Shown piece by piece: positions 33,839-41,872 of a stretch of DNA of 64,000 bases. How positions within the stretch are numbered: position 1 is the first letter of the stretch; every line of letters begins with the position of its first letter. Position numbers and translations under genes: made by a program. This DNA is from an uncultured bacterium (GTDB lineage: Bacteria; Planctomycetota; Phycisphaerae; Phycisphaerales; UBA1924): contig CAILKP010000064.1 of NCBI GenBank assembly GCA_903834785.1, positions 62,001 to 126,000 of the forward strand. Direction: 5' to 3'. The notes beneath the pieces were generated by a model. That model ran no database searches, was not told where the DNA came from, and saw nothing but the letters and a program-made list of their open reading frames with translations.

Positions 33839-35950
33839 TTACTTGGGCTGAGAGCTCTGGCCGGTCAGCACGTTGCCGCCGGTGTCGAGTTCCTTAAGGT
33901 CGAGGTTGATCTGGCCACCGGCGACATCATCGCTGACCAGGAAGACGCGGGCATCCCGCATCACCTCGGTCAGCGTGTTGAAGTACAGCCCGGCCATGTA
34001 AAGCTTGGGATTGGCGCGGTAGGCCGACAGACGGGCGTTGTAGCCCTCGGCCTGACCACGCTCGCTCATGTGGCGGGCCCATCGCTGGCTGCGGGCCTCG
34101 GCCAGAACCTGACCGGCGCGACCGCCGGCGGTGACGATGAGCGATTCGATCTTGACTTCCTGCTCGGCCAGTGTGGCGTCGTCCTTCTTGTCGTCGCGCA
34201 TCTTGACCAGAGCGTTGATTTCCGCGACGATCCTTCGGGCCGTGTCGGCGTTGCCCGCCGCGTTGGCCAGCAGGCCGATCTCTGCAACGCGGCCGGATTC
34301 GATAATCTCTTCGCGGTTCTGCTGGTAACTGACGACTTCTTCGTACTTCTTGGCCGCATCCTTGGGCGGGTGCACCCCGGTGATGGCCACAAACTCCACC
34401 TTCACGCCGGCATCGAGCCCACCCTTATCCAGCGGACCGTTGATCGCGGCATCGACGGCCTTCATCAGGCGATCGCTCGCACCAACGCGACCAGCACCGA
34501 CCAGGTCATCCTCAGTCAGCGTTGCCAGTTGAATCAGGATCTCGCGGCGGGCACGGGCACGGATCAGATCCTCGCGTGAGTTCGGCGAGGCGAAGCGGTC
34601 CCATTTCTCCACATTCTCGATGCGATACACCAGCGGAATCTCAACGATCATCAGGCCGAGATCCTGGCCGACGTTGGCGTCCTTGGCGTAGCGGCTGGCC
34701 TGAACAACGACCGGGAACTCTTCGACCTTGTGGTCGTTGGTCCACAGGATCACCGGGGTCTCCCGCTTGGGTGCGGCAGTGGCCAGGTCCACACCGGGCA
34801 CGCCATCTTCGGATCCCGCCAGCGAAGTCGACTCGCGATCAATGGTCTCCAGCGGCCACGGCAGCTTGAAGTGCAGACCCGGGCCGAGCTGCTCGACGAG
34901 AGCACCGTAACGCACGCGGAGGCCACGCTCGTTGGGGGCAATGACTGAGATCGTCGTCAGCAGCCACACCACGACGCCGCCCATGAGCACTAGGGCCAGA
35001 ATCGACCGGCTCAGCAGCCGGTAGGCCCAGGAGCTGCTGACATCGACACCGAACTGGTAGCTGATGGCGTCGCCGATGGTCTTGGCGATGCGATCGGGCG
35101 AGGCGACGAAGCTGAGCACCGGCGAGTCAAACGCCGGGCGGGGCGTCTCACCGGCCTTGCGGGGCCGGTAGAGGTTGAGCAGGAAGCTGAGATAGATCTC
35201 AAGACCGAGCACGCCGATGGCCACCGGCAGGGCGATGACGCCGTAGCGAAGCAGAACGTCGGTGCCTGCAAGGTCCACGAAGTGGCCGAGCAGAATGATG
35301 ACGCCGACCAGCGATGCGGCCACGGCGTATCCCGCGCCGCCGCGGAGATTGGACCAGACCGGCTGCTTGGCCATGCCCGAGACGAATCGGGCGAAAATGA
35401 AGCCGATGACCGCGATACCGATGGCCAGCGACATGGCCCAGCCGCGGAGGGCGGGGCGGGCGGCCAGGAACGTGGAGAAGTTGTCCTTGTTGGCGGCATC
35501 GAAGCCGATCTGGGCCGAACCTGAGGTGTAGCGGAAGTACGCCAGCGTCAAGAGCGCAGCGCCCAGGCCGAGACTGACACCCGGCAGCAGGAAGCGATGC
35601 ATCCACGCCAGGCGGCGGGCGTTGACCCGGAGGTCTTCGGCAGCGGACTCGAAGACCGAGGCCTTGCCACCGGCCTGATCCAGAGCCTCGTTCTCCATGG
35701 CCTCCAGCCGCTCGCGCCGGTGCTGGTCAAAGACCACCGCCAGGGCGATCCAGACAGTCAAGCCGATGAGGATGAAATAGCCACCCGTGATCGCGGTGTG
35801 GTCCTGAACGACAAAGACCTTGTCGTCAATTCGGACCGCCGCACCCATAAGGCCATAGATCAGAAGGATCGCGCCGAGCGCCAACTGCAGGCCGGCCCCC
35901 ATGAGGCAGACGGCGGTTGCTCTGGCGTAGGTTCTGGAATCGGACTTCAT
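33839..35950 (-). CDS. Polytopic SPFH/band 7 protein (HflK-like C-terminal half)
   Basis: A 703-residue fusion-like protein. The first 300 residues hold about six hydrophobic segments (starting with AVCLMGAGLQLALGAILLIY), then a further helix near 315-335 leads into an SPFH domain: ISVIAPNERGLRVRYGALVE, GPGLHFKLPWPLETIDRES. Its coiled coil (AKKYEEVVSYQQNREEIIES) and C-terminus DVAGGQINLDLKELD complete the HflK layout. HflK normally has one N-terminal helix, so the polytopic front is the odd feature. An in-frame GTG lies 3 bases before the chosen ATG. It is the first gene of the leftward cluster; 172 bases separate it from the HflC-like gene. Confidence 0.83.
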   Translation of the reverse strand: MKSDSRTYARATAVCLMGAGLQLALGAILLIYGLMGAAVRIDDKVFVVQDHTAITGGYFILIGLTVWIALAVVFDQHRRERLEAMENEALDQAGGKASVFESAAEDLRVNARRLAWMHRFLLPGVSLGLGAALLTLAYFRYTSGSAQIGFDAANKDNFSTFLAARPALRGWAMSLAIGIAVIGFIFARFVSGMAKQPVWSNLRGGAGYAVAASLVGVIILLGHFVDLAGTDVLLRYGVIALPVAIGVLGLEIYLSFLLNLYRPRKAGETPRPAFDSPVLSFVASPDRIAKTIGDAISYQFGVDVSSSWAYRLLSRSILALVLMGGVVVWLLTTISVIAPNERGLRVRYGALVEQLGPGLHFKLPWPLETIDRESTSLAGSEDGVPGVDLATAAPKRETPVILWTNDHKVEEFPVVVQASRYAKDANVGQDLGLMIVEIPLVYRIENVEKWDRFASPNSREDLIRARARREILIQLATLTEDDLVGAGRVGASDRLMKAVDAAINGPLDKGGLDAGVKVEFVAITGVHPPKDAAKKYEEVVSYQQNREEIIESGRVAEIGLLANAAGNADTARRIVAEINALVKMRDDKKDDATLAEQEVKIESLIVTAGGRAGQVLAEARSQRWARHMSERGQAEGYNARLSAYRANPKLYMAGLYFNTLTEVMRDARVFLVSDDVAGGQINLDLKELDTGGNVLTGQSSQPK

Positions 35951-35953
35951 CAC

Positions 35954-36352
35954 GCACTCCGTGCGGGGAGAGATCTGTACAACAAACGACCGGGCTTCGA
36001 TCCCGCCGGGCAGCGACGGGAGGGTTCACCGACCGGCAGAACGCCGACCGACGGGGGCGGACGGTACACCGGCCGACCGGCCGAAGTTGGCCGGACACGG
36101 ACACTGACCGGCGCAATTGTCCCGGCCCGGGCGTCCGGGTCCAGTGACCACCGAAGCTTCGTTACGTTCATCCGGCCTTCCGGTTCGCCCGGTCGCCAGC
36201 AAACATCTACCCTCCCGGTCACGTACCGACCATCGGCGGGCAGCTCTTGCCCGCCCGGCCGTTGCGTCCGTCCGCTCGGCGGACGCCCTGACGTGCCGCA
36301 CTTCCGGCCTGACCCAATGCACTGACACCTGGTCCGAACTCTTCGCAGCCCC
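35954..36352. other. Divergent intergenic region between the SPFH cluster and the second permease
   Basis: These 399 bases have no gene. They hold many CCGG-type blocks, including a direct repeat CCGGCCGA in two copies near 36070-36086, and a hairpin GCGGGCA (36236-36242) with TGCCCGC (36248-36254). Promoters for both directions must be here, but I could not pick a convincing pair of boxes. Confidence 0.5.
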
Positions 36353-37744
36353 ATGATTTTCACCATCGCCAGAACGACCTTCCTTGAAGCCGTGCGGCAG
36401 CCGATTTTCTTTATCATCGTCGCCCTTTCGGGGATTGCGATGTTCTTTACCACCTGGGGCACCGGCTTCTCGATGGGCTACACCGAGGTGGGTGAGGTGT
36501 CCGGGGACAACAAACTACTGCTGGATCTGGGCTTGGCGTCCATTTTCCTGGCCGGCACGCTGCTGGCAGGCTTCTTGGCCACAGCGGCGATGAGCCGCGA
36601 GATCGAGAACAAGACGGTTCTGACCGTGGTCTCCAAGCCCGTGCCGCGGCCGGCTGTGGTGCTGGGCAAGTACCTTGGCGTCACTGCCGCCGTGCTGGTG
36701 GGCACACTGACGATGGTGGCATTCCTCATGCTCGCCGTCCGTCACGGCGTGCTGAGCAACGCCTCGCAGACGATCGACGGTCCGGTCATCACGCTCTCGG
36801 TCGGGGCGGCAGCCCTGTCAATCGCAATCGGCCTGTGGGGAAACTTCTTTTACGGCTGGTCATTTCCCCAGGCCAGCACGCTGACGATGTTCCCGCTGAT
36901 GATCCTTGCCGCGGCGATCTGCACGGCGGTCGGACCGGAATGGAACCTGATGAGCAGGGCCCGCCCGGGGGAGACCCAGGTGCCCATGCTGGCCCAGCAG
37001 CTCAAGCCGATGGTGCTGCTGGCGGCACTTTCGCTGACCAGTGCCATCGCCGTGCTGTGTGCCATCGCCGTCGCGGCATCAACGCGACTGGGACAGGTCA
37101 TGACGCTGGTTGTGTGCTTCGGCGTCCTTGTTCTGGGCATGCTCACCGGGCCGCTCGTCGGCCGCTATGCCTACGAAAACGTAGCCTTGGGCACCGTGCT
37201 GAAGGTTGAGCCGGTCCGCGAAAACATGGCTGAGTTCAAGAACGCCGGTGACCGTTACCTGGTAACCCTGCGCTCTGCCCCGGCGAAGGTGGTCAAACCC
37301 GGCGACCCGCTGTGGTACGGACCGTTCCCCAGCGGCTTTGATCTTGCCTCGGGCAACTTTGCCCCCCCACCGGCGAGCCTGAATTTTGATGTTGAGAGTC
37401 CGCCGCGCGATCTCGCCCCGGCGATTCTGGTCGTCAGTTCGGATCCGAAGGTCGGTCAGCTGACCATTGGCCAAATCAGCGGTTCTACGACAGCGGTCAA
37501 AGTGTCACGTCCGCCCCGCGAGGGCGACCACATCTTCCTGGCCCCAACCAAGGCCCACCCGGTGGCGATTCTGGCCTCCTCGGTGCTTCCTAACTTCCAG
37601 CACTTCTGGCTGCTTGATGCCGTCACGCAGAACCAGCCAATCCCGCCAGAGCATGCCTTGCTGATCCTCCTGTACAGCGGCTGCCTTATCGGCGCTGCGC
37701 TGGCTGTGGCGATCCTGCTGTTCCAAGGGCGGGATGTCGGATAA
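36353..37744 (+). CDS. ABC-2-type transporter permease, second copy
   Basis: A 463-residue permease. The N-terminus is MIFTIARTTFLEAVRQPIFF, the classic ABC-2 opening amphipathic stretch and first helix. REIENKTVLTVVSKPVPRPA is the coupling region, followed by LGKYLGV. About five membrane helices lie up to residue 265. A soluble domain of about 140 residues (about 280-420) and a final helix with ALLILLYSGCLIGAALAVAI follow. The REIENK...SKPV...GKYLGV pattern is close to QRDKIIWQTATKPV...GKWLGV of the permease at 27999, so they are probably related. No ATPase is next to it; the one at 29999-31204 is the nearest candidate. Confidence 0.88.
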   Translation: MIFTIARTTFLEAVRQPIFFIIVALSGIAMFFTTWGTGFSMGYTEVGEVSGDNKLLLDLGLASIFLAGTLLAGFLATAAMSREIENKTVLTVVSKPVPRPAVVLGKYLGVTAAVLVGTLTMVAFLMLAVRHGVLSNASQTIDGPVITLSVGAAALSIAIGLWGNFFYGWSFPQASTLTMFPLMILAAAICTAVGPEWNLMSRARPGETQVPMLAQQLKPMVLLAALSLTSAIAVLCAIAVAASTRLGQVMTLVVCFGVLVLGMLTGPLVGRYAYENVALGTVLKVEPVRENMAEFKNAGDRYLVTLRSAPAKVVKPGDPLWYGPFPSGFDLASGNFAPPPASLNFDVESPPRDLAPAILVVSSDPKVGQLTIGQISGSTTAVKVSRPPREGDHIFLAPTKAHPVAILASSVLPNFQHFWLLDAVTQNQPIPPEHALLILLYSGCLIGAALAVAILLFQGRDVG

Positions 37745-37910
37745 CCCGTCAACCCAATCGATGTCGGGGCGGCTGGTCTCCAGGTTGGAACCAGGTGGCG
37801 TGGACTGTCCTTCCGGAAGCTGATACTTTCCCGGATTCGCCTGCCCTCATACACTATCTTCACAATCCCGGCCGCACTGAACGCGACCACCCTGTTTTGG
37901 AGAGTCCATC

Positions 37911-38210
37911 GTGGCATACGACATTTCTGGAAAAGCAAGCTCCGCACGTGCAGCCCGCCCGGAGGAGAAGAAGAACGACACCCCGAAAATCATTTTCGCG
38001 GTGTCAGCCCTCCTGATCGGCGGCTATTTCATGCTCGCCGGTCAGATCGGCCTGTTCCCGTTCGGCGGCGGCGCCCCTGCTCCGACACCACCGAGTGAGT
38101 CCGAGCAGGCCGCGATGAAGAACGCCCCGACCACGCCGAAGCAGATGCCGCACATTCAGGAAATTGAGGCGATGCCCGAGGCCAAGCGTCCGAGCAAGTC
38201 CGGCGCGTGA
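37911..38210 (+). CDS. Small single-pass membrane protein
   Basis: A 99-residue protein. Residues 25-45 form a membrane helix (IIFAVSALLIGGYFMLAGQI) between a charged N-terminus and a Pro-rich tail (APAPTPPSESEQAAMKNAPT). The start is GTG at 37911 with GGAGAG 6 bases upstream. There is no recognised family. It lies 166 bases after the ABC-2 permease on the same strand and is followed by an excellent terminator, so it may belong to the same transcript and be an accessory of that transporter; this is inference. Confidence 0.75.
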   Translation: MAYDISGKASSARAARPEEKKNDTPKIIFAVSALLIGGYFMLAGQIGLFPFGGGAPAPTPPSESEQAAMKNAPTTPKQMPHIQEIEAMPEAKRPSKSGA

Positions 38211-38238
38211 GCCTCCATCAAACGTTCCATGAATGGAT

Positions 38239-38267
38239 AAGGCCCCGACGCACGTCGGGGCCTTTTT
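38239..38267 (+). terminator. Intrinsic terminator after the small membrane protein
   Basis: A 12-bp stem, AAGGCCCCGACG (38239-38250) with CGTCGGGGCCTT (38253-38264), is followed by TTTT. It separates convergent genes. Confidence 0.9.
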
Positions 38268-38308
38268 CATTCATCTTGGATTGGTCTGAAACACCGGAGC
38301 CCGGCGTC

Positions 38309-39025
38309 TCAGCGAGCGGTCCGCTTGGCACCAGCCCTTGCGTCGTGCTTCACGGTGCCGTTGGTCGTCGGCTTTGTCGCCTTGGCCTGCGGCTTGCCTC
38401 CAGCCTTCGCCGGGGCCGCAGGGTTCAGAAAGTGCTCATTCTGCACGGGAACCAGGATGTGGAGGACCTTCTCGAGCACCTCCGCCGGGCTGCCCATTGC
38501 GTCGACCTCAGCAACCAGATCACGGGAGTAGTAATCCAGCACGGGGTAGGTCTCGTCTTCGTAGACGTTCCACCGCTTGCGGATGACCTCTTCCTTCGCA
38601 TCGTCAGCGCGATTCTCCTTGATCGCGCGGCGACGGAGACGCTCCATCATCTTCTCCTTGTCGGGGCAGACGAGGTGCACGATCTTGAGGACCTCCAGGT
38701 GCTTCTCCAGCAGTTTGGCCTGGTTGGTGTTCCGCGGGATGCCGTCAAGCACCAGCAGATCAACGTGCGGCTTGTAGATCGCTAGCACCGTACGGGCGTG
38801 CATGTTCTGGTGCCACATCTGGATCGTGGCTTCATCGGGGACCAGCAGGCCCTTGGATGAGTACTCCAGGAACACGCGGCCCAGCTTGGTGCCCATGTCC
38901 AGTGAGCGGAAGACCTCGCCACAGGACAAGTGGTAGAAGCCAGGAACGATGCCCAGGATCTTGCCCTGCGTGCCCTTCCCAGCACCAGGGGCCCCGAACA
39001 GCAGGATCGTCTTGTAACGGCTCAT
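38309..39025 (-). CDS. adk: Adenylate kinase-like nucleoside monophosphate kinase
   Basis: A 238-residue P-loop kinase: GAPGAGKGTQ at residues 11-20, SCGEVFRSL (NMP-binding helix), VLDGIPRNTNQAKLLE in place of the usual DGFPRT, and RRRAIKENRADDAKEEVIRK with the catalytic Arg residues and a short LID loop without zinc cysteines. It should interconvert AMP and ATP with ADP. The last 45 residues are a Lys/Ala/Pro-rich basic tail (KAGGKPQAKATKPTTNGTVK in it), unusual for the family. GGAG lies 8 bases before the ATG. Since I see only one such gene, I cannot say whether it is the essential Adk. Confidence 0.85.
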   Translation of the reverse strand: MSRYKTILLFGAPGAGKGTQGKILGIVPGFYHLSCGEVFRSLDMGTKLGRVFLEYSSKGLLVPDEATIQMWHQNMHARTVLAIYKPHVDLLVLDGIPRNTNQAKLLEKHLEVLKIVHLVCPDKEKMMERLRRRAIKENRADDAKEEVIRKRWNVYEDETYPVLDYYSRDLVAEVDAMGSPAEVLEKVLHILVPVQNEHFLNPAAPAKAGGKPQAKATKPTTNGTVKHDARAGAKRTAR

Positions 39026-39302
39026 GCGGTCACTCCAGAGTCTCGATCAGCCGCGCCTTTCGTCAATGAAATCGGTTTCGCGGCGAAGATTTCGGCAGGG
39101 CAGCCCCTGCACAATGTCAAGGTACGTCGCTATCGCAGCTTTCGCCAGTCGAACTTCAGAAAAGTTGACCTCGGAGTCGCTTTAGACGGTTTGCCCGGTA
39201 CCAGGCCCCCGGCTGCACGGCATGGAAGCCCTTTTTACGCCCCCCCACTTTGGCGGCCATAACCGGATGGCTGGCTGCTGGCCGAGTCGAAGAAGCAGCC
39301 GG

Positions 39303-40727
39303 TCACGGCAGGTTCACCGGCAGCTCGGCGTGAAGCAGCCTAGTCAGGCCGGCCTCAAAGAGCGGCTTGAATAGCACCACGATGCCGCAGGCGATTGCCA
39401 GGGAAGGTCCGAATGGCAGCGTTCGCTGAGGCCCCCCCTTCCTTCCAGCGGCAGACGCAACAACCATTGCCAGCACCGTCCCGATGAGCCCGACAAACGC
39501 CGCGGTGAAGAACGTCAGGATGGAATCGATCCATCCAACGCAGGCCCCGACGGCAGCCAGCAGGTGGACATCACCCAGACCCATGGCCTCCTTGCGGAAG
39601 CCGATCGAGCCGAGTATCCGGACGAGCCAGACAATTCCGCCGCCGACCAGATAGCCGAGCAGCACACCAGAAAGCACGTTGAGCCACAACGGTGGCATGA
39701 TGGCGGTCTCAATCGCGACACCCGTCGTGGTCGTGATGTCCGCACCGCGAGTTGGCAACCCCACCATCCACTGCCCGCCGAACCATGCCAGCACGCCGCA
39801 GGGTGCCAGGAAGGCCAGTTCCTTTACCATCTCACGCCGAGCGTGCGGATAAGCAATCCAGAGTTCGGTCGGGTCCGCAGCTGGCTGTTCGACCGTGCTC
39901 TGACCAGTGCCGACGGCTGCGTCGGCCTGCTGCTTGGCAATCTCGGCTTCCTCCCATGCCTGGTAGTCCTCAAACGACCGGCCAATGAGCTTGAAGCGCA
40001 GCAGCAGCAGGCCGACGCCAATACCGACTGTTCCGCCGATCGAGGCGCCGATCCACCACCATGAACTCAGCGTCGTCAACCCCGCCGCCACATCACCGAC
40101 TTGTACTGCGGGAGTTGCCAGACTCCACGGCCACTCGGTACCCCGCAGCGGCGCCAGATCCTTGCCCGAGAGCCCGACGTAGACAGCGAACGCCGTGTGC
40201 GTAACTACTCCGAACGCCGTCGCAAACCAAGGCAGCACCAGTGGTATTGTGAAGCTCTTCAGGTCCGTCAGCGTCATCGCCACCAGGCAAGAGAACAGGC
40301 TGAAGAACACCAGCATGATCGGCCAGACATGCAGCACACCAAGGCGTGTCCATTCCGGCTTGACGCTGGCCCAGTGAATGCCAAACGGCCCCTGGCCGTA
40401 ACTGGGGAGCACAAACCACAACGCGTATGTACCAGCCCACAGGAACGCGACAAACGCCTCAACAATCGGGTACTGGGGACTGATCTTCGACCGACAGAAG
40501 CGGCACTTGCCGCAGAGCATCAGCCAGCCGAAGATCGGGATGTTCTCCCGCCAGGTCAGCTTGGTATCACAGCTCGGGCAGCGCGACGAGGGAGTGACAC
40601 AGTCGAGCCCCAGGGGCAGCCGATAGGCCAGCACATTCAGCAGCGAGCCGACGCATGCGCCGAACGCAAAGACCCACAGCACCGGCATCCAATCCCCGAT
40701 CCAGATAATCAGCTGTGTTGTGTCCAT
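39303..40727 (-). CDS. pilD: Type IV prepilin peptidase (A24 family)
   Basis: A 474-residue polytopic aspartic protease that removes the leader of type IV pilins or pseudopilins and often methylates the new N-terminus. The cytoplasmic zinc region has CPSC and CRFC with NIPIFGW between. The two catalytic Asp motifs are LTDLKSFTIP and GLGDVHLLA. RTLPFGPSLAIA is near the end. It is about 190 residues longer than typical; the excess is a soluble insertion (SFEDYQAWEEAEIAKQQADA at its start) plus an extra membrane pair before the second Asp. It follows xseB with a 39-base gap. ATG 40727 is chosen over an in-frame upstream codon at 40757. Confidence 0.93.
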   Translation of the reverse strand: MDTTQLIIWIGDWMPVLWVFAFGACVGSLLNVLAYRLPLGLDCVTPSSRCPSCDTKLTWRENIPIFGWLMLCGKCRFCRSKISPQYPIVEAFVAFLWAGTYALWFVLPSYGQGPFGIHWASVKPEWTRLGVLHVWPIMLVFFSLFSCLVAMTLTDLKSFTIPLVLPWFATAFGVVTHTAFAVYVGLSGKDLAPLRGTEWPWSLATPAVQVGDVAAGLTTLSSWWWIGASIGGTVGIGVGLLLLRFKLIGRSFEDYQAWEEAEIAKQQADAAVGTGQSTVEQPAADPTELWIAYPHARREMVKELAFLAPCGVLAWFGGQWMVGLPTRGADITTTTGVAIETAIMPPLWLNVLSGVLLGYLVGGGIVWLVRILGSIGFRKEAMGLGDVHLLAAVGACVGWIDSILTFFTAAFVGLIGTVLAMVVASAAGRKGGPQRTLPFGPSLAIACGIVVLFKPLFEAGLTRLLHAELPVNLP

Positions 40728-40766
40728 GATTGAGCTTGACCGACGGGCCGCGGGCACCCGCCGCGG

Positions 40767-41030
40767 TCAGTTCGTCTCCCGCATCTCCGCCGAGAGGTCG
40801 GCGAACCGTTGCTCCGTCCGTGAGAGGATGCCGCGGCAATGCTTGACGAGTCGAACCCCGTGCTCGTACGCCTTAACGGCCTCCTCCAGCCCGAGTTGGC
40901 CGGTCTCGATCCGATCGATCAGCGACTCGAGCTCGGCTTGTGCCTCATCAAACGAGATGGAAAGCACCTCAACATCACCCGGAGCGGGAGATGGTTGTGA
41001 CCGGCCGGACTGCTTGTCGGATTCGCTCAT
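40767..41030 (-). CDS. xseB: Exodeoxyribonuclease VII small subunit
   Basis: An 87-residue protein, usual XseB size. SFDEAQAELESLIDRIETGQ then LGLEEAVKAYEHGVRLVKHC match the small subunit helices that wrap the XseA large subunit. The pair degrades single-stranded DNA to oligonucleotides. The start ATG overlaps the stop of the upstream gene (ATGA at 41030-41027), indicating translational coupling. XseA is not in this window. Its presence inside an operon with GvpF/L-like genes and a prepilin peptidase is odd. Confidence 0.93.
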   Translation of the reverse strand: MSESDKQSGRSQPSPAPGDVEVLSISFDEAQAELESLIDRIETGQLGLEEAVKAYEHGVRLVKHCRGILSRTEQRFADLSAEMRETN

Positions 41031-41872
41031 GGCTGATCGTTCGCACGTCGCGCTGTCAAGTCGCCTCCCCCTCCCACTGCCTCCGGTTTGGGCTCGATCA
41101 GCAGATCGTCCGGCCGAGCGGCGACAAAGCTCAGCGGCGGCAGCGGGCGACTGACTGTCACGCCACCGCTGCCAAACGAACCTGCCAGCGAACCACTCCG
41201 GATGCTGGCCACCAGTCCGGCGGCGATGCTGCGGTCGACCATTACGCTGATGCCCGGCCATGGCAGCCGTGGCGTCGGGGGTTCGGCCCGGATACTCCGA
41301 ATGGCGGTCGCGACCATCCCGGGCAGTTCCGCCACAAAATGGCGAACCTCAAGTGCCAGCCGGCCGGAGGCCGCCGCGCCAGTCGAGTCAACCAGCCCCG
41401 CTTTGCGGTTGTTCAGGAACGCGCGGCCACTTCCGGCGGCGGCAGATACCTGGCCGATCGGCGATGCCTCAACTACTGACTCTGGTCCGGTCCGCCGGAT
41501 CGCTATCTCCGCACACGAGCCGATGGTCCCCAGCAGCCCATGAAGATGCTCGCTGCGGCACGCAAGAAATCGCTCGACTTCGCCATGATCTTCGGCCTGC
41601 TGGCCAAACCGCATCGGAACTGACGGGCCCGACCGGGCCACCGCCTCCAGCAACGCCAACCAGCGGGTGAGGTGGGCAGCCTCCGGTGCAAGTTCCGCGG
41701 CGGCTACTCGAACCACAATCGCAGCCAGCCCCGCGTGAGTGACCAGGCCCGTCTGGTCCACATCTACACCCAAACGTTCGGCCCGCTCAGCCGCGGAGCA
41801 TGCGGCAAGCGGCCCATCGGCGGCAATGACCGCGATCACGGCAACGACGAAACTTGCGGCCGGGCTGCTCAT
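41027..41872 (-). CDS. GvpL/GvpF-like protein, second copy (diverged)
   Basis: A 281-residue protein. The centre of the N-terminal half, residues 70-125, matches the GvpF/GvpL conserved block: ALLEAVARSGPSVPMRFGQQ (family: pvlPxRFG), then a helix and HGLLGTIGSCAEIAIR. The C-terminal half contains ALEVRHFVAELPGMV and a Gly/Ser-rich segment; the family C-terminal domain is hard to recognise, so it is more diverged than the next gene. It overlaps that gene by four bases (ATGA at 41872-41869) and xseB by four bases. GvpF/GvpL proteins act in gas vesicle assembly, but no vesicle shell gene is in view. Function unknown. Confidence 0.62.
   Translation of the reverse strand: MSSPAASFVVAVIAVIAADGPLAACSAAERAERLGVDVDQTGLVTHAGLAAIVVRVAAAELAPEAAHLTRWLALLEAVARSGPSVPMRFGQQAEDHGEVERFLACRSEHLHGLLGTIGSCAEIAIRRTGPESVVEASPIGQVSAAAGSGRAFLNNRKAGLVDSTGAAASGRLALEVRHFVAELPGMVATAIRSIRAEPPTPRLPWPGISVMVDRSIAAGLVASIRSGSLAGSFGSGGVTVSRPLPPLSFVAARPDDLLIEPKPEAVGGGGDLTARRANDQP

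Noticed and set aside
37911-38210. Toxin or antitoxin-like reading of the small membrane protein
   Set aside because: One helix and a Pro-rich tail are not enough, and there is no partner gene; it is listed as hypothetical.
39026-39302. Possible small RNA or gene in the gap between the adenylate kinase-like gene and pilD
   Set aside because: No convincing start site, structure or coding frame could be seen.
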